A stretch of 20,895 nucleotides of DNA, from positions 1-20,895 of the forward strand of contig CAKPPL010000011.1 in the NCBI GenBank assembly GCA_934177555.1. The letters run 5' to 3'. The position numbers were made by a program, and so were the translations under genes. Under the pieces are notes generated by a model. That model was not told the DNA's origin and did not search any database. It saw nothing but the letters and a program-made list of their open reading frames with translations. Position 1 is the stretch's first letter, and each line of letters opens with the position of its first letter. Shown here piece after piece: positions 6,685 through 14,042 of this stretch. This stretch comes from an uncultured Clostridia bacterium (GTDB taxonomy: Bacteria; Bacillota; Clostridia; TANB77; CAG-508).

Positions 6685-7767
6685 ATGATTGAAGAAATAA
6701 AAGAAACAAAACACATAAAAAGAAAAGAAAAAAAGAAAAGTAAAATAAAGAAAATAATCATAGCAATAATAGTACTAATAATTATGGGAATATCATCATT
6801 TGCGTTATTATTATATGGACCATATTCAGGATTTAGAGAATGGTTAATAACAACAGCAATGACAACAATGACACATCAATATTTAGCTACATGGTTTTAT
6901 GATGATGCAACAATACAAAAAGTTTTAAATAAAAATAAAGTACAAGAAGTAAATGAAATATCTGATACAAATACAGTAGTAGTTGAAAAAACAAGTGATG
7001 AAGAAAAAACTTATGAAAATGAATATGAAAAAGCAGTATTAGAAAAAGACCCAGAGCATGAAGATTATAAAATAATAGAAATAGAAGGAAAAGGTTATAC
7101 TGGATATCTTGCTGTAATATATGATCCGTCAAGAATAAAAACAGTATATACTAAAAAAATTGGTACAAGTGGACAATATTTAACAACAATGGCAAAAGAT
7201 AATGATGCATTAATTGCAATAAATGGTGGTGGTTTTGAAGATCCAAACTTTAATAGTAATGGAGCAGAACCATTAGGGATTACTTTTTCAAGAGGAAAAT
7301 TAATTACATCTAAAAGCTATAGTGGCTCAGGAGGATTAATTGGATTTACAGAAGAAAATAAATTAGTTTTAGGAAAAATGACAGTAAAACAAGCACAAGA
7401 AATGAAGATAAGAGATGGAGTTACATTTGGACCATTCTTAATAGTAAATGGTAAGCCATCATCAGTATTAGGAAATGGTGGATGGGGTACTGCACCAAGA
7501 ACAGCAATAGGACAAAGAAAAGATGGAATAGTATTATTTTTAGTAGTAGATGGAAGAACTGTAAAAAGACCAGGAGCAGATATGAATGACTTAATAGAAA
7601 TAATGCAAAAATATGGAGCATATAATGCAGCAAACTTAGATGGAGGAACATCAAGTGTAATGGTAGTTAATGGTAAAATAATAAATGATCCAGTAGATAG
7701 TACAGGAGCTCATAAAACAAGATTTATATCAACAGGATTTATATTAACCAAAAAATCTGAAAATTAG
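6685..7767 (+). CDS. Membrane-anchored phosphodiester glycosidase (NAGPA-domain) protein
   Basis: A 360-aa protein with a very basic cytoplasmic N-terminus (Lys/Arg-rich to about residue 24), one transmembrane helix (about 25-45), a charged linker rich in Glu/Lys (about 75-125) and an extracellular phosphodiester glycosidase domain (NAGPA family, about 130-355). Family motifs seen: LIAINGGGF, GPFLIVNG, APRTAIGQRKDG and NLDGGTSSVMVVNG, which line the active site in this fold. Homologues act on sugar-phosphodiester bonds in the human lysosomal tag; the bacterial ones are tied to cell-surface polysaccharide metabolism and often annotated as exopolysaccharide proteins. GAAAGG lies eight bases before ATG. 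Its stop codon overlaps the AGGAGG of cmk, so the two are cotranscribed. The substrate is unknown. Confidence 0.85.
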   Translation: MIEEIKETKHIKRKEKKKSKIKKIIIAIIVLIIMGISSFALLLYGPYSGFREWLITTAMTTMTHQYLATWFYDDATIQKVLNKNKVQEVNEISDTNTVVVEKTSDEEKTYENEYEKAVLEKDPEHEDYKIIEIEGKGYTGYLAVIYDPSRIKTVYTKKIGTSGQYLTTMAKDNDALIAINGGGFEDPNFNSNGAEPLGITFSRGKLITSKSYSGSGGLIGFTEENKLVLGKMTVKQAQEMKIRDGVTFGPFLIVNGKPSSVLGNGGWGTAPRTAIGQRKDGIVLFLVVDGRTVKRPGADMNDLIEIMQKYGAYNAANLDGGTSSVMVVNGKIINDPVDSTGAHKTRFISTGFILTKKSEN

Positions 7768-7779
7768 GAGGACTAAAAA

Positions 7780-8448
7780 ATGGGATTTATAGTAGCTTTG
7801 GATGGACCTGCAGGAAGTGGAAAAGGAACTATAACAAAAAAAGTTGCAGAACAAACAGGATTAATAAATATAGATACAGGTGCAATGTATAGATGTGTTA
7901 CATTAGAAATGTTAAAAAAAGATGTTAAAATAGAGGAAATAGAAGAAATCAAAAAGATATTAGATACAATAGAAATAGAATTTAAAAAAGAAAATAATAG
8001 TGATAAAGTTTATTTGAATAAAGAAGATGTAACATTACAAATAAGAAGTAAAGAAGTAAATGAATTGGTATCACAAGTATCGCATATAAGAGAAGTTAGA
8101 GAAAATATTACAAATTTATCAAGAAAAGTGGCAGAAGGAAAAAATGTAATAATGGAAGGGAGAGACATTGGAACAAATGTATTTCCAAATGCAGATGTAA
8201 AAATATATTTAGATGCAACAGCAGAAGAAAGAGCAAAAAGAAGAATGAAACAAAATATGGAAAAAGGAATAAATGGAGACTATGAAGAAATATTAAAAAA
8301 TATTATTTTCAGAGATAATAATGATAAAACAAGTCCTATAGCTCCATTAAAACAGGCAGAAGATGCAATATATATTGATTCTACAAATATGACAATAGAA
8401 GAAGTAAAAAATAAAGTAATAGAAATAATTAATTTTAATAAAAACTAA
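7780..8448 (+). CDS. cmk: Cytidylate kinase
   Basis: Phosphorylates CMP and dCMP using ATP, recycling pyrimidine nucleotides for RNA, DNA and lipid synthesis. The P-loop GPAGSGKGT is at residues 10-18, followed by IDTGAMYR, the conserved substrate-side segment. GRDIGTNVFPNADVKIYLDA is the NMP-binding signature, and ERAKRR lies in the lid. Length 222 aa is typical. The ribosome-binding site AGGAGG (7766-7771) is partly formed from the stop codon of the upstream glycosidase gene, with eight bases to ATG, suggesting coupled translation. It is second in a three-gene operon. Confidence 0.97.
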   Translation: MGFIVALDGPAGSGKGTITKKVAEQTGLINIDTGAMYRCVTLEMLKKDVKIEEIEEIKKILDTIEIEFKKENNSDKVYLNKEDVTLQIRSKEVNELVSQVSHIREVRENITNLSRKVAEGKNVIMEGRDIGTNVFPNADVKIYLDATAEERAKRRMKQNMEKGINGDYEEILKNIIFRDNNDKTSPIAPLKQAEDAIYIDSTNMTIEEVKNKVIEIINFNKN

Positions 8449-8470
8449 TTATTTAAGAGAAAGGAATAAA

Positions 8471-9025
8471 ATGAAAGAAGAATTTTTAAAATTATTAAGA
8501 AGTACACAAAGAGAAGGAATGGAAGATTTTATAAAGTTTTTGGAATCAACAGACTTTTTTACAGCACCAGCAAGTACAAGATTTCATGGAGATTATGCAG
8601 GAGGCTTATTAGAACATAGTATGAAAGTATATGAAATTCTAGTACAAAAAGTAAAAAATTCACCAATAAAAATAGATGTTTCAGAAGATACATTAAAAAT
8701 AGTAGCTTTATTACATGATGTATGTAAATCTAATTTTTATAAAATAGATTATAGAAATGCAAAAAATGCATTAGGTGTATGGGAGAAAGTTCCATATTAT
8801 ACAGTAGATGATACTATACCTTATGGACATGGAGAAAAATCAGTAATGATGATTACAGAATATATGAAATTAACAAGTGAAGAAAAATATGCAATTCGTT
8901 GGCATATGGGATTCACAGAGCCAAAAGAACAATATGGAACAATAGGATTAGCATATAAAAAATATCCATTAGCATTACTTGTATTTGAAGCAGATTTAGA
9001 AGCAACATATTTATTTAATATATAA
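8471..9025 (+). CDS. HD-domain phosphohydrolase-like protein
   Basis: A 184-aa protein with a complete set of candidate metal ligands for the HD superfamily: H49 in HGDYAGGLLEHS, the H82-D83 pair in ALLHDVCK, H120 in YGHGEKS, H145 in RWHMG and D175 in FEADLEATY. HD proteins hydrolyse phosphomonoester or phosphodiester bonds of nucleotides or cyclic nucleotides. The spacing and motif style resemble small stand-alone HD hydrolases of Clostridia and their phages. AAAGGA at 8460-8465 precedes the ATG at a short distance. It is the last gene of the glycosidase-cmk operon and is followed by a strong terminator. Placement next to cmk hints at a nucleotide substrate, but that is inference. Confidence 0.85.
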   Translation: MKEEFLKLLRSTQREGMEDFIKFLESTDFFTAPASTRFHGDYAGGLLEHSMKVYEILVQKVKNSPIKIDVSEDTLKIVALLHDVCKSNFYKIDYRNAKNALGVWEKVPYYTVDDTIPYGHGEKSVMMITEYMKLTSEEKYAIRWHMGFTEPKEQYGTIGLAYKKYPLALLVFEADLEATYLFNI

Positions 9026-9076
9026 AAAATAGCTATATAAAGTGAACAATAAGTTCGATTTTATATAGCTATTTTT
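9025..9076 (+). terminator. Strong intrinsic terminator after the HD gene
   Basis: A perfect 17-bp inverted repeat (9025-9041 with 9060-9076) that starts in the stop codon and ends in five Ts. The loop contains a further GAAC/GTTC pairing (9044-9047 with 9053-9056). The A-rich start and T-rich end mean it could also stop minus-strand transcription. Confidence 0.88.
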
Positions 9077-9166
9077 AATTTTTAGCTAAAAGTTCAAATA
9101 ATAGATGTATATCTATATTTAAAGTTTTGGATATTTTCTAAAGAAAAAAGTATTTCTATAAGCATA

Positions 9167-9195
9167 TTGTAAAAATGAATAAAATGATGTATAAT
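9167..9195 (+). promoter_or_regulatory. Promoter of the SWIM/SNF2 helicase gene
   Basis: -35 TTGTAA (9167-9172), 17 bases, consensus -10 TATAAT (9190-9195), 34 bases before the start codon. The rest of the gap (9077-9166) holds only small AT-rich palindromes. Confidence 0.75.
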
Positions 9196-9228
9196 AATAA
9201 ACCAAGAAAATAAATCAAGGAGCAAAAA

Positions 9229-10323
9229 ATGTTTGTAGATAAAAGAATAATTGATGAATTATATCAAGATGCAGGAGAGTTAAGAGTAGAAAAAGCAAAA
9301 ATATATGTAAAAACAGGAAGAACAGAAATTGAAAAGATACATTATGAGGATGCTGAAAATCTAGAAATAACAGGAAAAGTTACAGGACAAGACATATATA
9401 GAACACACATATGTATAGAAGATGGAGAAATAACAGATGTAACTTGTGAATGTATAGATTATCAAAATAGATATGCATCATGTAAACATATAGTTGCAAC
9501 TATGATGGAATTTACAGAAAAATCTCAATATGAAGAAATGCTAAAAAATGGCAATAATGTAAATATAAATAGAAATTTAAGCACAGATTCTAAATATAGA
9601 AGTTTTAAACAAATAGTAAATGAATTTTATACGCAAGAAATGGAAGAAGCAGATCAAATTCAAAGAGAAGAGAAAAAAGAGTTATTAAAAATAGAACCTA
9701 AATTAATATATGATAAACATATGAATAATTTAAAAATAGAATTCAAAATTGGAAATCAGAGAATGTATAAACTAAAAAATTTGTCAGAATTTTATGAAAG
9801 AATGTTAAAAAATGAAAAATATAAATATGGAAACAAATTAGAATTTGTACATTCAAAAGAAGCATTTGAACAAGAAAGCCAAGAGTTATTAGAATTTATA
9901 TTAAAACATGCAGAAATTATAAGTTTTGTAAACTCAGATGCAAACACTAATTATAGATATTATGGAAAGGCATTAAACGAAAGTTATATTGTATTAAATA
10001 ATAGTGGAATTGATGAGATATTTGAAATTTTAAAAAATCAAGAAATATTAATACAAAATGAATATAAAGAAGAAACAGTAAAATTAGAGGATCAAAATCC
10101 AGAAATACATTTTATTATGAAAAAAAATGGAAAAAGTGAATATATAATAAAACCAAATGAAGATATAGACATATTAAAAGATATAGCTATTCTTGAGGGA
10201 AAAAACAGTAAATATGTATTGCATAAAAAAATATTATATAGATGTAGTAAAGAATATGAATTAACAACATTAAGGTTAATTCAAATGTTAAAGAATTATT
10301 TTCAGTTATACTTCCAAAAATAA
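9229..10323 (+). pseudogene. SWIM zinc-finger/SNF2-associated N-terminal part of a frameshifted helicase
   Basis: A 364-aa frame with AAGGAG (9217-9222) six bases before ATG. A SWIM zinc finger is plain: C73-x-C75-x9-C85-x-H87. SWIM domains bind DNA or proteins and are common at the N-terminus of bacterial SNF2 helicases. The rest, to about residue 354, resembles the SNF2 helicase-associated domain and carries no catalytic motif of its own. The final ten residues (KNYFQLYFQK) look like out-of-frame sequence. The -1 frame at the same place reads KELFSVILPKIKNGIEF, which fits the family and runs straight into the helicase frame at 10362. I therefore read this as one roughly 1087-aa gene broken by loss of one base near 10287-10292. 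A sequencing error or recoding is also possible. Whether the N-terminal part works alone is unknown. Confidence 0.75.
10260..10323 (+). other. Frame-change window in the SWIM/SNF2 gene
   Basis: The upstream frame ends at TAA 10321-10323; the downstream frame is open from 10260, just after TGA 10257-10259. A -1 shift anywhere in these 64 bases joins both frames. The best protein-level join is at G-TTA-AAG (10287-10293), where one extra A would restore the frame. Confidence 0.75.
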
Positions 10324-10361
10324 AAAATGGAATAGAATTTAAAAATATTGATAAAGAAGAA

Positions 10362-12491
10362 ATGGAACAATATAAACCAAAAAAACTTGGAGTAAAAATA
10401 TTTTTAGATTTTGATGAAAATGATTATATAATAGCTGATGCAAAATTTTGTTATGGAGAAGAAGAATTTAATCCATTGCAAGAAAAAATAAATATAAAAT
10501 ACCCAAGAGACATAATTGCAGAAAATAAAGTAATAAATACATTAAGAAAAACAGGATTTATGTATTATGCACAAAAAGAATGTTTTATATTACCAGATAA
10601 TGATAAAATTTATGAATTTTTATCAAATGATATAAATGAGTATATGCAAAAATTTGAAATAATGGTAACAGATAATTTTAAAACTAAAGAAATAAAACAA
10701 CCTAAAATAGGTAGTCTTGGAGTAAAAATAGAAAACAATTTATTAACAATTAATTTAGAAAATATCAATATTGATATTAAAGAATTAGAAGAAATAATGA
10801 GCAAATATGCATTAAAAAGAAAATATCATAAATTAAAAGATGGAAGTTTTATTAATTTAGAAGAGAATAGTGATATAGAGTTTTTAGACAAGTTATTAAC
10901 AGGTTCAGATTTAAGTGTAAAAGATATAAAAAATGGTGAATTACAATTACCTGTAAATAGAAGTTTATACTTAAATCAATTATTATCAACAATGTCAAAT
11001 ACACAAATAAATAAGAATAGTGAATACAAAAAGTTGGTATTAGGATTAGATAAAGAAGAAATAGAAATTCCTAAAAACTTAGAAACAGTTTTAAGATATT
11101 ACCAAAAAACAGGTTATAAATGGTTAAAGGTTTTAGATAATTATAAATTTGGTGGCATATTAGCAGATGATATGGGGTTAGGAAAAACAATACAAATGTT
11201 ATCAATTATTGCTGGTTATGTAGAAGAAGAAAATCAAAGAAGAGCATCAATAGTAATATGTCCAAGTTCGTTAACACTAAATTGGCAAAATGAATCACAA
11301 AAGTTTACAAATAAATTAAAGACATTAGTTATTAGAGGAAATAGTGATGAAAGAAAAGCTCAAATAGATCAAATTGATAATTATGATCTTGTAATAACAT
11401 CATATGATTTACTAAAAAGAGATATAGAAGTATATAAAAATAAAAATTATAAATTTAGATATTCAATAGCTGATGAAGCACAATATTTAAAAAATAGCAA
11501 TACTCAGAATGCAAGATCAATAAAAGAAATAAAAGCAGATACAAGATATGCATTAACTGGTACACCAATAGAAAATTCATTATCAGAATTATGGTCTATA
11601 TTTGATTATATAATGCCAGGATATTTATTTACTTATAAAAAATTCAAATCATTATATGAAACACCAATAGTAAAAGATAATGACCAAAGAACAATGAAAA
11701 AACTAAGAATGTTAATAGAACCTTTTGTATTAAGAAGAACTAAAAAAGAAGTCTTAACAGAATTACCAGAAAAAACAATAACTGTATTAAATAATCAAAT
11801 GAAAGATGAACAAGAAAAAATATATTTGAATTATTTAGCACAGGCAAAAGAAGAAGTCGCAGAAGCTATAAATATGAAAGGCTTTGAAAGGAGTCATATT
11901 CAAATACTGGCATCACTTACAAGATTAAGACAAATATGTTGTCATCCAGGTTTATTTATAAGAGACTATAAAGATGGAAGTAGTAAATTAGAACAATGTA
12001 TGGAAATAATAAAAGATGCAACAGATTCTGGGCATAAAATATTGTTATTTTCTGGTTATACATCGATGTTTGAGATTATAGAAAAAGAATTAAAGAAACA
12101 AAATATAACGTATTTTAAGTTAACAGGAGCAACAAAAGTTGATGAAAGAATAAAAATGGTAGATGAATTTAATGTTAATAAAGATATAAAAGTTTTTTTA
12201 ATATCTTTAAAAGCAGGAGGTACAGGTTTAAATTTAACAGGTGCAGATATGGTAATTCATTATGATCCATGGTGGAATGCATCTGCTGAAAATCAAGCAA
12301 CAGATAGAGCATATAGAATAGGACAAAAAAATAATGTACAAGTTTATAAATTAATAACTAAAAATTCTATAGAGGAAAAAATTTATGATTTACAACAAAA
12401 AAAATCACAATTAATAGATAATGTATTAGATACTAAGACATCATTTATTAATAAGTTGTCTAAAGATGACATTATGAAATTATTTGAATGA
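10362..12491 (+). pseudogene. SNF2-family helicase C-terminal part (frameshifted from the SWIM part)
   Basis: Encodes the ATPase engine of a SWIM/SNF2 protein, which uses ATP to translocate on double-stranded DNA and remodel DNA-protein complexes. Motifs in order: Walker A DDMGLGKTIQ (near 11170-11195), motif Ia ICPSSLTLNW, motif II DEAQ (11472-11483), motif III LTGTPIENSLSELWS, then the second RecA lobe with LISLKAGGTGLNLTGADMVIHYDPWWN and motif VI ATDRAYRIGQ. All are intact. The first ATG in the frame is at 10362, but the frame is open from 10260, there is no Shine-Dalgarno sequence before 10362, and residues before it fit the SNF2-associated domain. So this is the second half of the gene starting at 9229 rather than an independent gene. 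trmFO starts ten bases after the stop and is probably cotranscribed. Confidence 0.8.
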
Positions 12492-12501
12492 GAGGATATA
12501 T

Positions 12502-13869
12502 ATGAATAATTATATAACAATAATAGGTGGAGGTTTAGCTGGATGTGAAGCAGCATATCAAATTGCTAAAAGAGGAATAAAAGTAAAACTATATGAGATG
12601 AAACCACAAAAATTTTCAGAAGCTCATAGTAATAAAAATTTAGCTGAAATAGTTTGTAGCAATTCTTTTAAATCAAACTTACATACAAATGCATGTGGAT
12701 TGTTAAAAGAAGAATTAAGAGAATTGGATTCACTATTAATAAAAATTGCAGATGAAACAAGTGTACCAGCAGGACAAGCATTAGCAGTAGATAGAGAAAA
12801 ATTTTCTGAAAAAGTGACAGAAAGAATAGAACAAAATGAATTAATAGAAATTATTCACGAAGAGGTAACAAATTTAGAAGAATTGATAAATAATGGAATT
12901 GTAATAATAGCTACAGGTCCATTAACATCTTTTAAAATGACAGAAGAAATTTTAAAATTAACAGGAGAAAATCAATTATATTTTTATGATGCAGCAGCAC
13001 CTATAGTTTCAAAAGATAGTATTAATTTTGATATAGCATTTTTCGGAAATAGGTATGACCAAGAAAAAAAGAAAGAAGAAACAATACCAGAATGGAAAGA
13101 GAGAATTAATAAACAAGATGCAAGTTATATTAATTTGCCAATGAGTAAGGAAGAATATGAAAGTTTTTACAATGAATTAATAAATGCAGAAATTGTTACA
13201 TTACATGAATTTGAAAAAAGAGAAATTTTTGAAGGATGTATGCCAATAGAAGTTATGGCAAAAAGAGGATTAGATACATTAAGATATGGCCCATTAAAAC
13301 CTGTAGGATTTGATGATCCTAGAACAGGTAAAAGACCATATGCTATAGTTCAACTAAGACAAGACAATAAAGAAGGCAATTTATATAATATTGTTGGTTT
13401 TCAAACAAATTTGAAATTTGGAGAACAGAAAAAAGTTTTTGGTATGATACCAGGATTAGAAAATGCAGAATTTGTTAAATATGGTGTAATGCATAGAAAT
13501 ACATATATAAATTCTAGTGAATTATTAGATGAAACATATAATTTGAAAAGTAACAAAAATATATTTTTTGCAGGACAAATAACAGGAGTAGAAGGGTATG
13601 TTGAATCAATATCTTCTGGTATGGTAGCTGCTATAAATGCGTATGAAAAATATAATAATAAAGAAAAAATTATATTTCCAGAAGTATCAATAACTGGAGC
13701 ATTAGCTAAATATATATCAACTAAGAATGATAAATTTCAGCCTATGAATGCAAATTTTGGAATATTACCTCAATTAAAAGAAAAGATAAAAGACAAAAAG
13801 ATAAAATATGGAAAGCTAGCAGATATAGGGCTTGAGAGCATTAAAAAATTAAATAAAATAGTATATTAA
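12502..13869 (+). CDS. trmFO: FAD/folate-dependent tRNA (uracil-54-C5)-methyltransferase
   Basis: Makes 5-methyluridine at position 54 of the tRNA T-loop, using 5,10-methylenetetrahydrofolate as carbon donor and FADH2 as reductant. The N-terminus holds the FAD dinucleotide-binding signature IIGGGLAGCEAAYQ (7-20) and YEMKP. VCSNSFKSN contains C52 and GCMPIEVMAKRG contains C246, corresponding to the two conserved cysteines of the family. FFAGQITGVEGYVESISSGMVAA near the C-terminus is the second FAD-contacting region. The start is ATG 12502 with AGAGG six bases upstream; a TTG 18 bases earlier overlaps the helicase stop and is not needed. Length 455 aa is slightly above typical. It follows the helicase by ten bases and is closed by a terminator. 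Confidence 0.96.
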   Translation: MNNYITIIGGGLAGCEAAYQIAKRGIKVKLYEMKPQKFSEAHSNKNLAEIVCSNSFKSNLHTNACGLLKEELRELDSLLIKIADETSVPAGQALAVDREKFSEKVTERIEQNELIEIIHEEVTNLEELINNGIVIIATGPLTSFKMTEEILKLTGENQLYFYDAAAPIVSKDSINFDIAFFGNRYDQEKKKEETIPEWKERINKQDASYINLPMSKEEYESFYNELINAEIVTLHEFEKREIFEGCMPIEVMAKRGLDTLRYGPLKPVGFDDPRTGKRPYAIVQLRQDNKEGNLYNIVGFQTNLKFGEQKKVFGMIPGLENAEFVKYGVMHRNTYINSSELLDETYNLKSNKNIFFAGQITGVEGYVESISSGMVAAINAYEKYNNKEKIIFPEVSITGALAKYISTKNDKFQPMNANFGILPQLKEKIKDKKIKYGKLADIGLESIKKLNKIVY

Positions 13870-13900
13870 AGTAAGGAGTATAAATTTCCTTGCTTTTTTT
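13868..13900 (+). terminator. Intrinsic terminator after trmFO
   Basis: A 10-bp stem (13868-13877 region AAAGTAAGGA with TCCTTGCTTT at 13887-13896, one T-G pair) followed by a T-run to 13900. It starts inside the trmFO stop codon. The run's last Ts also form part of a TTGTCA box (13899-13904). Confidence 0.82.
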
Positions 13901-14036
13901 GTCAAAAAATGTTATCATTAAATAAAAGGGAAAAAAACTAGTAAATTAACTAAGGAGGGGATGCCAAAACTATAAAGGCTGTGGATACAGTCATAATTAA
14001 TATAATATACTAAAAGATAAAATAAAGTAAGGAGGG
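13899..14036 (+). promoter_or_regulatory. Structured leader before the first surface protein
   Basis: Non-coding gap of 140 bases. A weak promoter may start it: TTGTCA (13899-13904) with TAAAAG (13923-13928) after 18 bases. A consensus TATAAT at 14001-14006 lacks a -35. In between lies a hairpin GGCTGT-GGAT-ACAGTC (13977-13992) preceded by GGGGATGCCAAAACTATAAA (13957-13976), which loosely recalls the core of the c-di-GMP-I (GEMM) riboswitch. The closing P1 helix and the GNRA-type hairpin of that class are not visible, so this is a suspicion only. A second SD-like AAGGAGGGG at 13952-13960 is followed immediately by ATG and cannot start translation well. The true site is AAGGAGG at 14029-14035. 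Confidence 0.3.
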
Positions 14037-14042
14037 ATGCAT

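Noticed and set aside
6510..6761. Possible 84-residue N-terminal extension of hisS
   Set aside because: It is a Phe/Leu/Ile-rich low-complexity stretch that would overlap the hisS promoter, the divergent operon's leader and the next gene; the internal ATG at 6509 has a good ribosome-binding site and a normal HisRS beginning.
9101..9147. Small palindromes (ATAGAT-GTAT-ATCTAT at 9101-9116 and TTTTCT-AA-AGAAAA at 9134-9147) upstream of the helicase promoter
   Set aside because: Short AT-only palindromes are expected often at this base composition; no known operator matches.
12484..12501. Earlier TTG start for trmFO
   Set aside because: It overlaps the helicase stop codon; ATG 12502 has a suitable ribosome-binding site and gives the usual beginning of the FAD-binding fold.
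13961..13975. Four-codon leader ORF (ATG CCA AAA CTA TAA) after AAGGAGGGG
   Set aside because: The Shine-Dalgarno-like run touches the ATG, leaving no spacer, and the peptide has no regulatory pattern such as repeated codons.
13867..14034. 12-bp direct repeat TAAAGTAAGGAG at 13867-13878 and 14023-14034
   Set aside because: Both copies are explained by function (terminator arm and ribosome-binding site) and the sequence is simple enough to recur by chance in this AT-rich DNA; not evidence of an insertion on its own.
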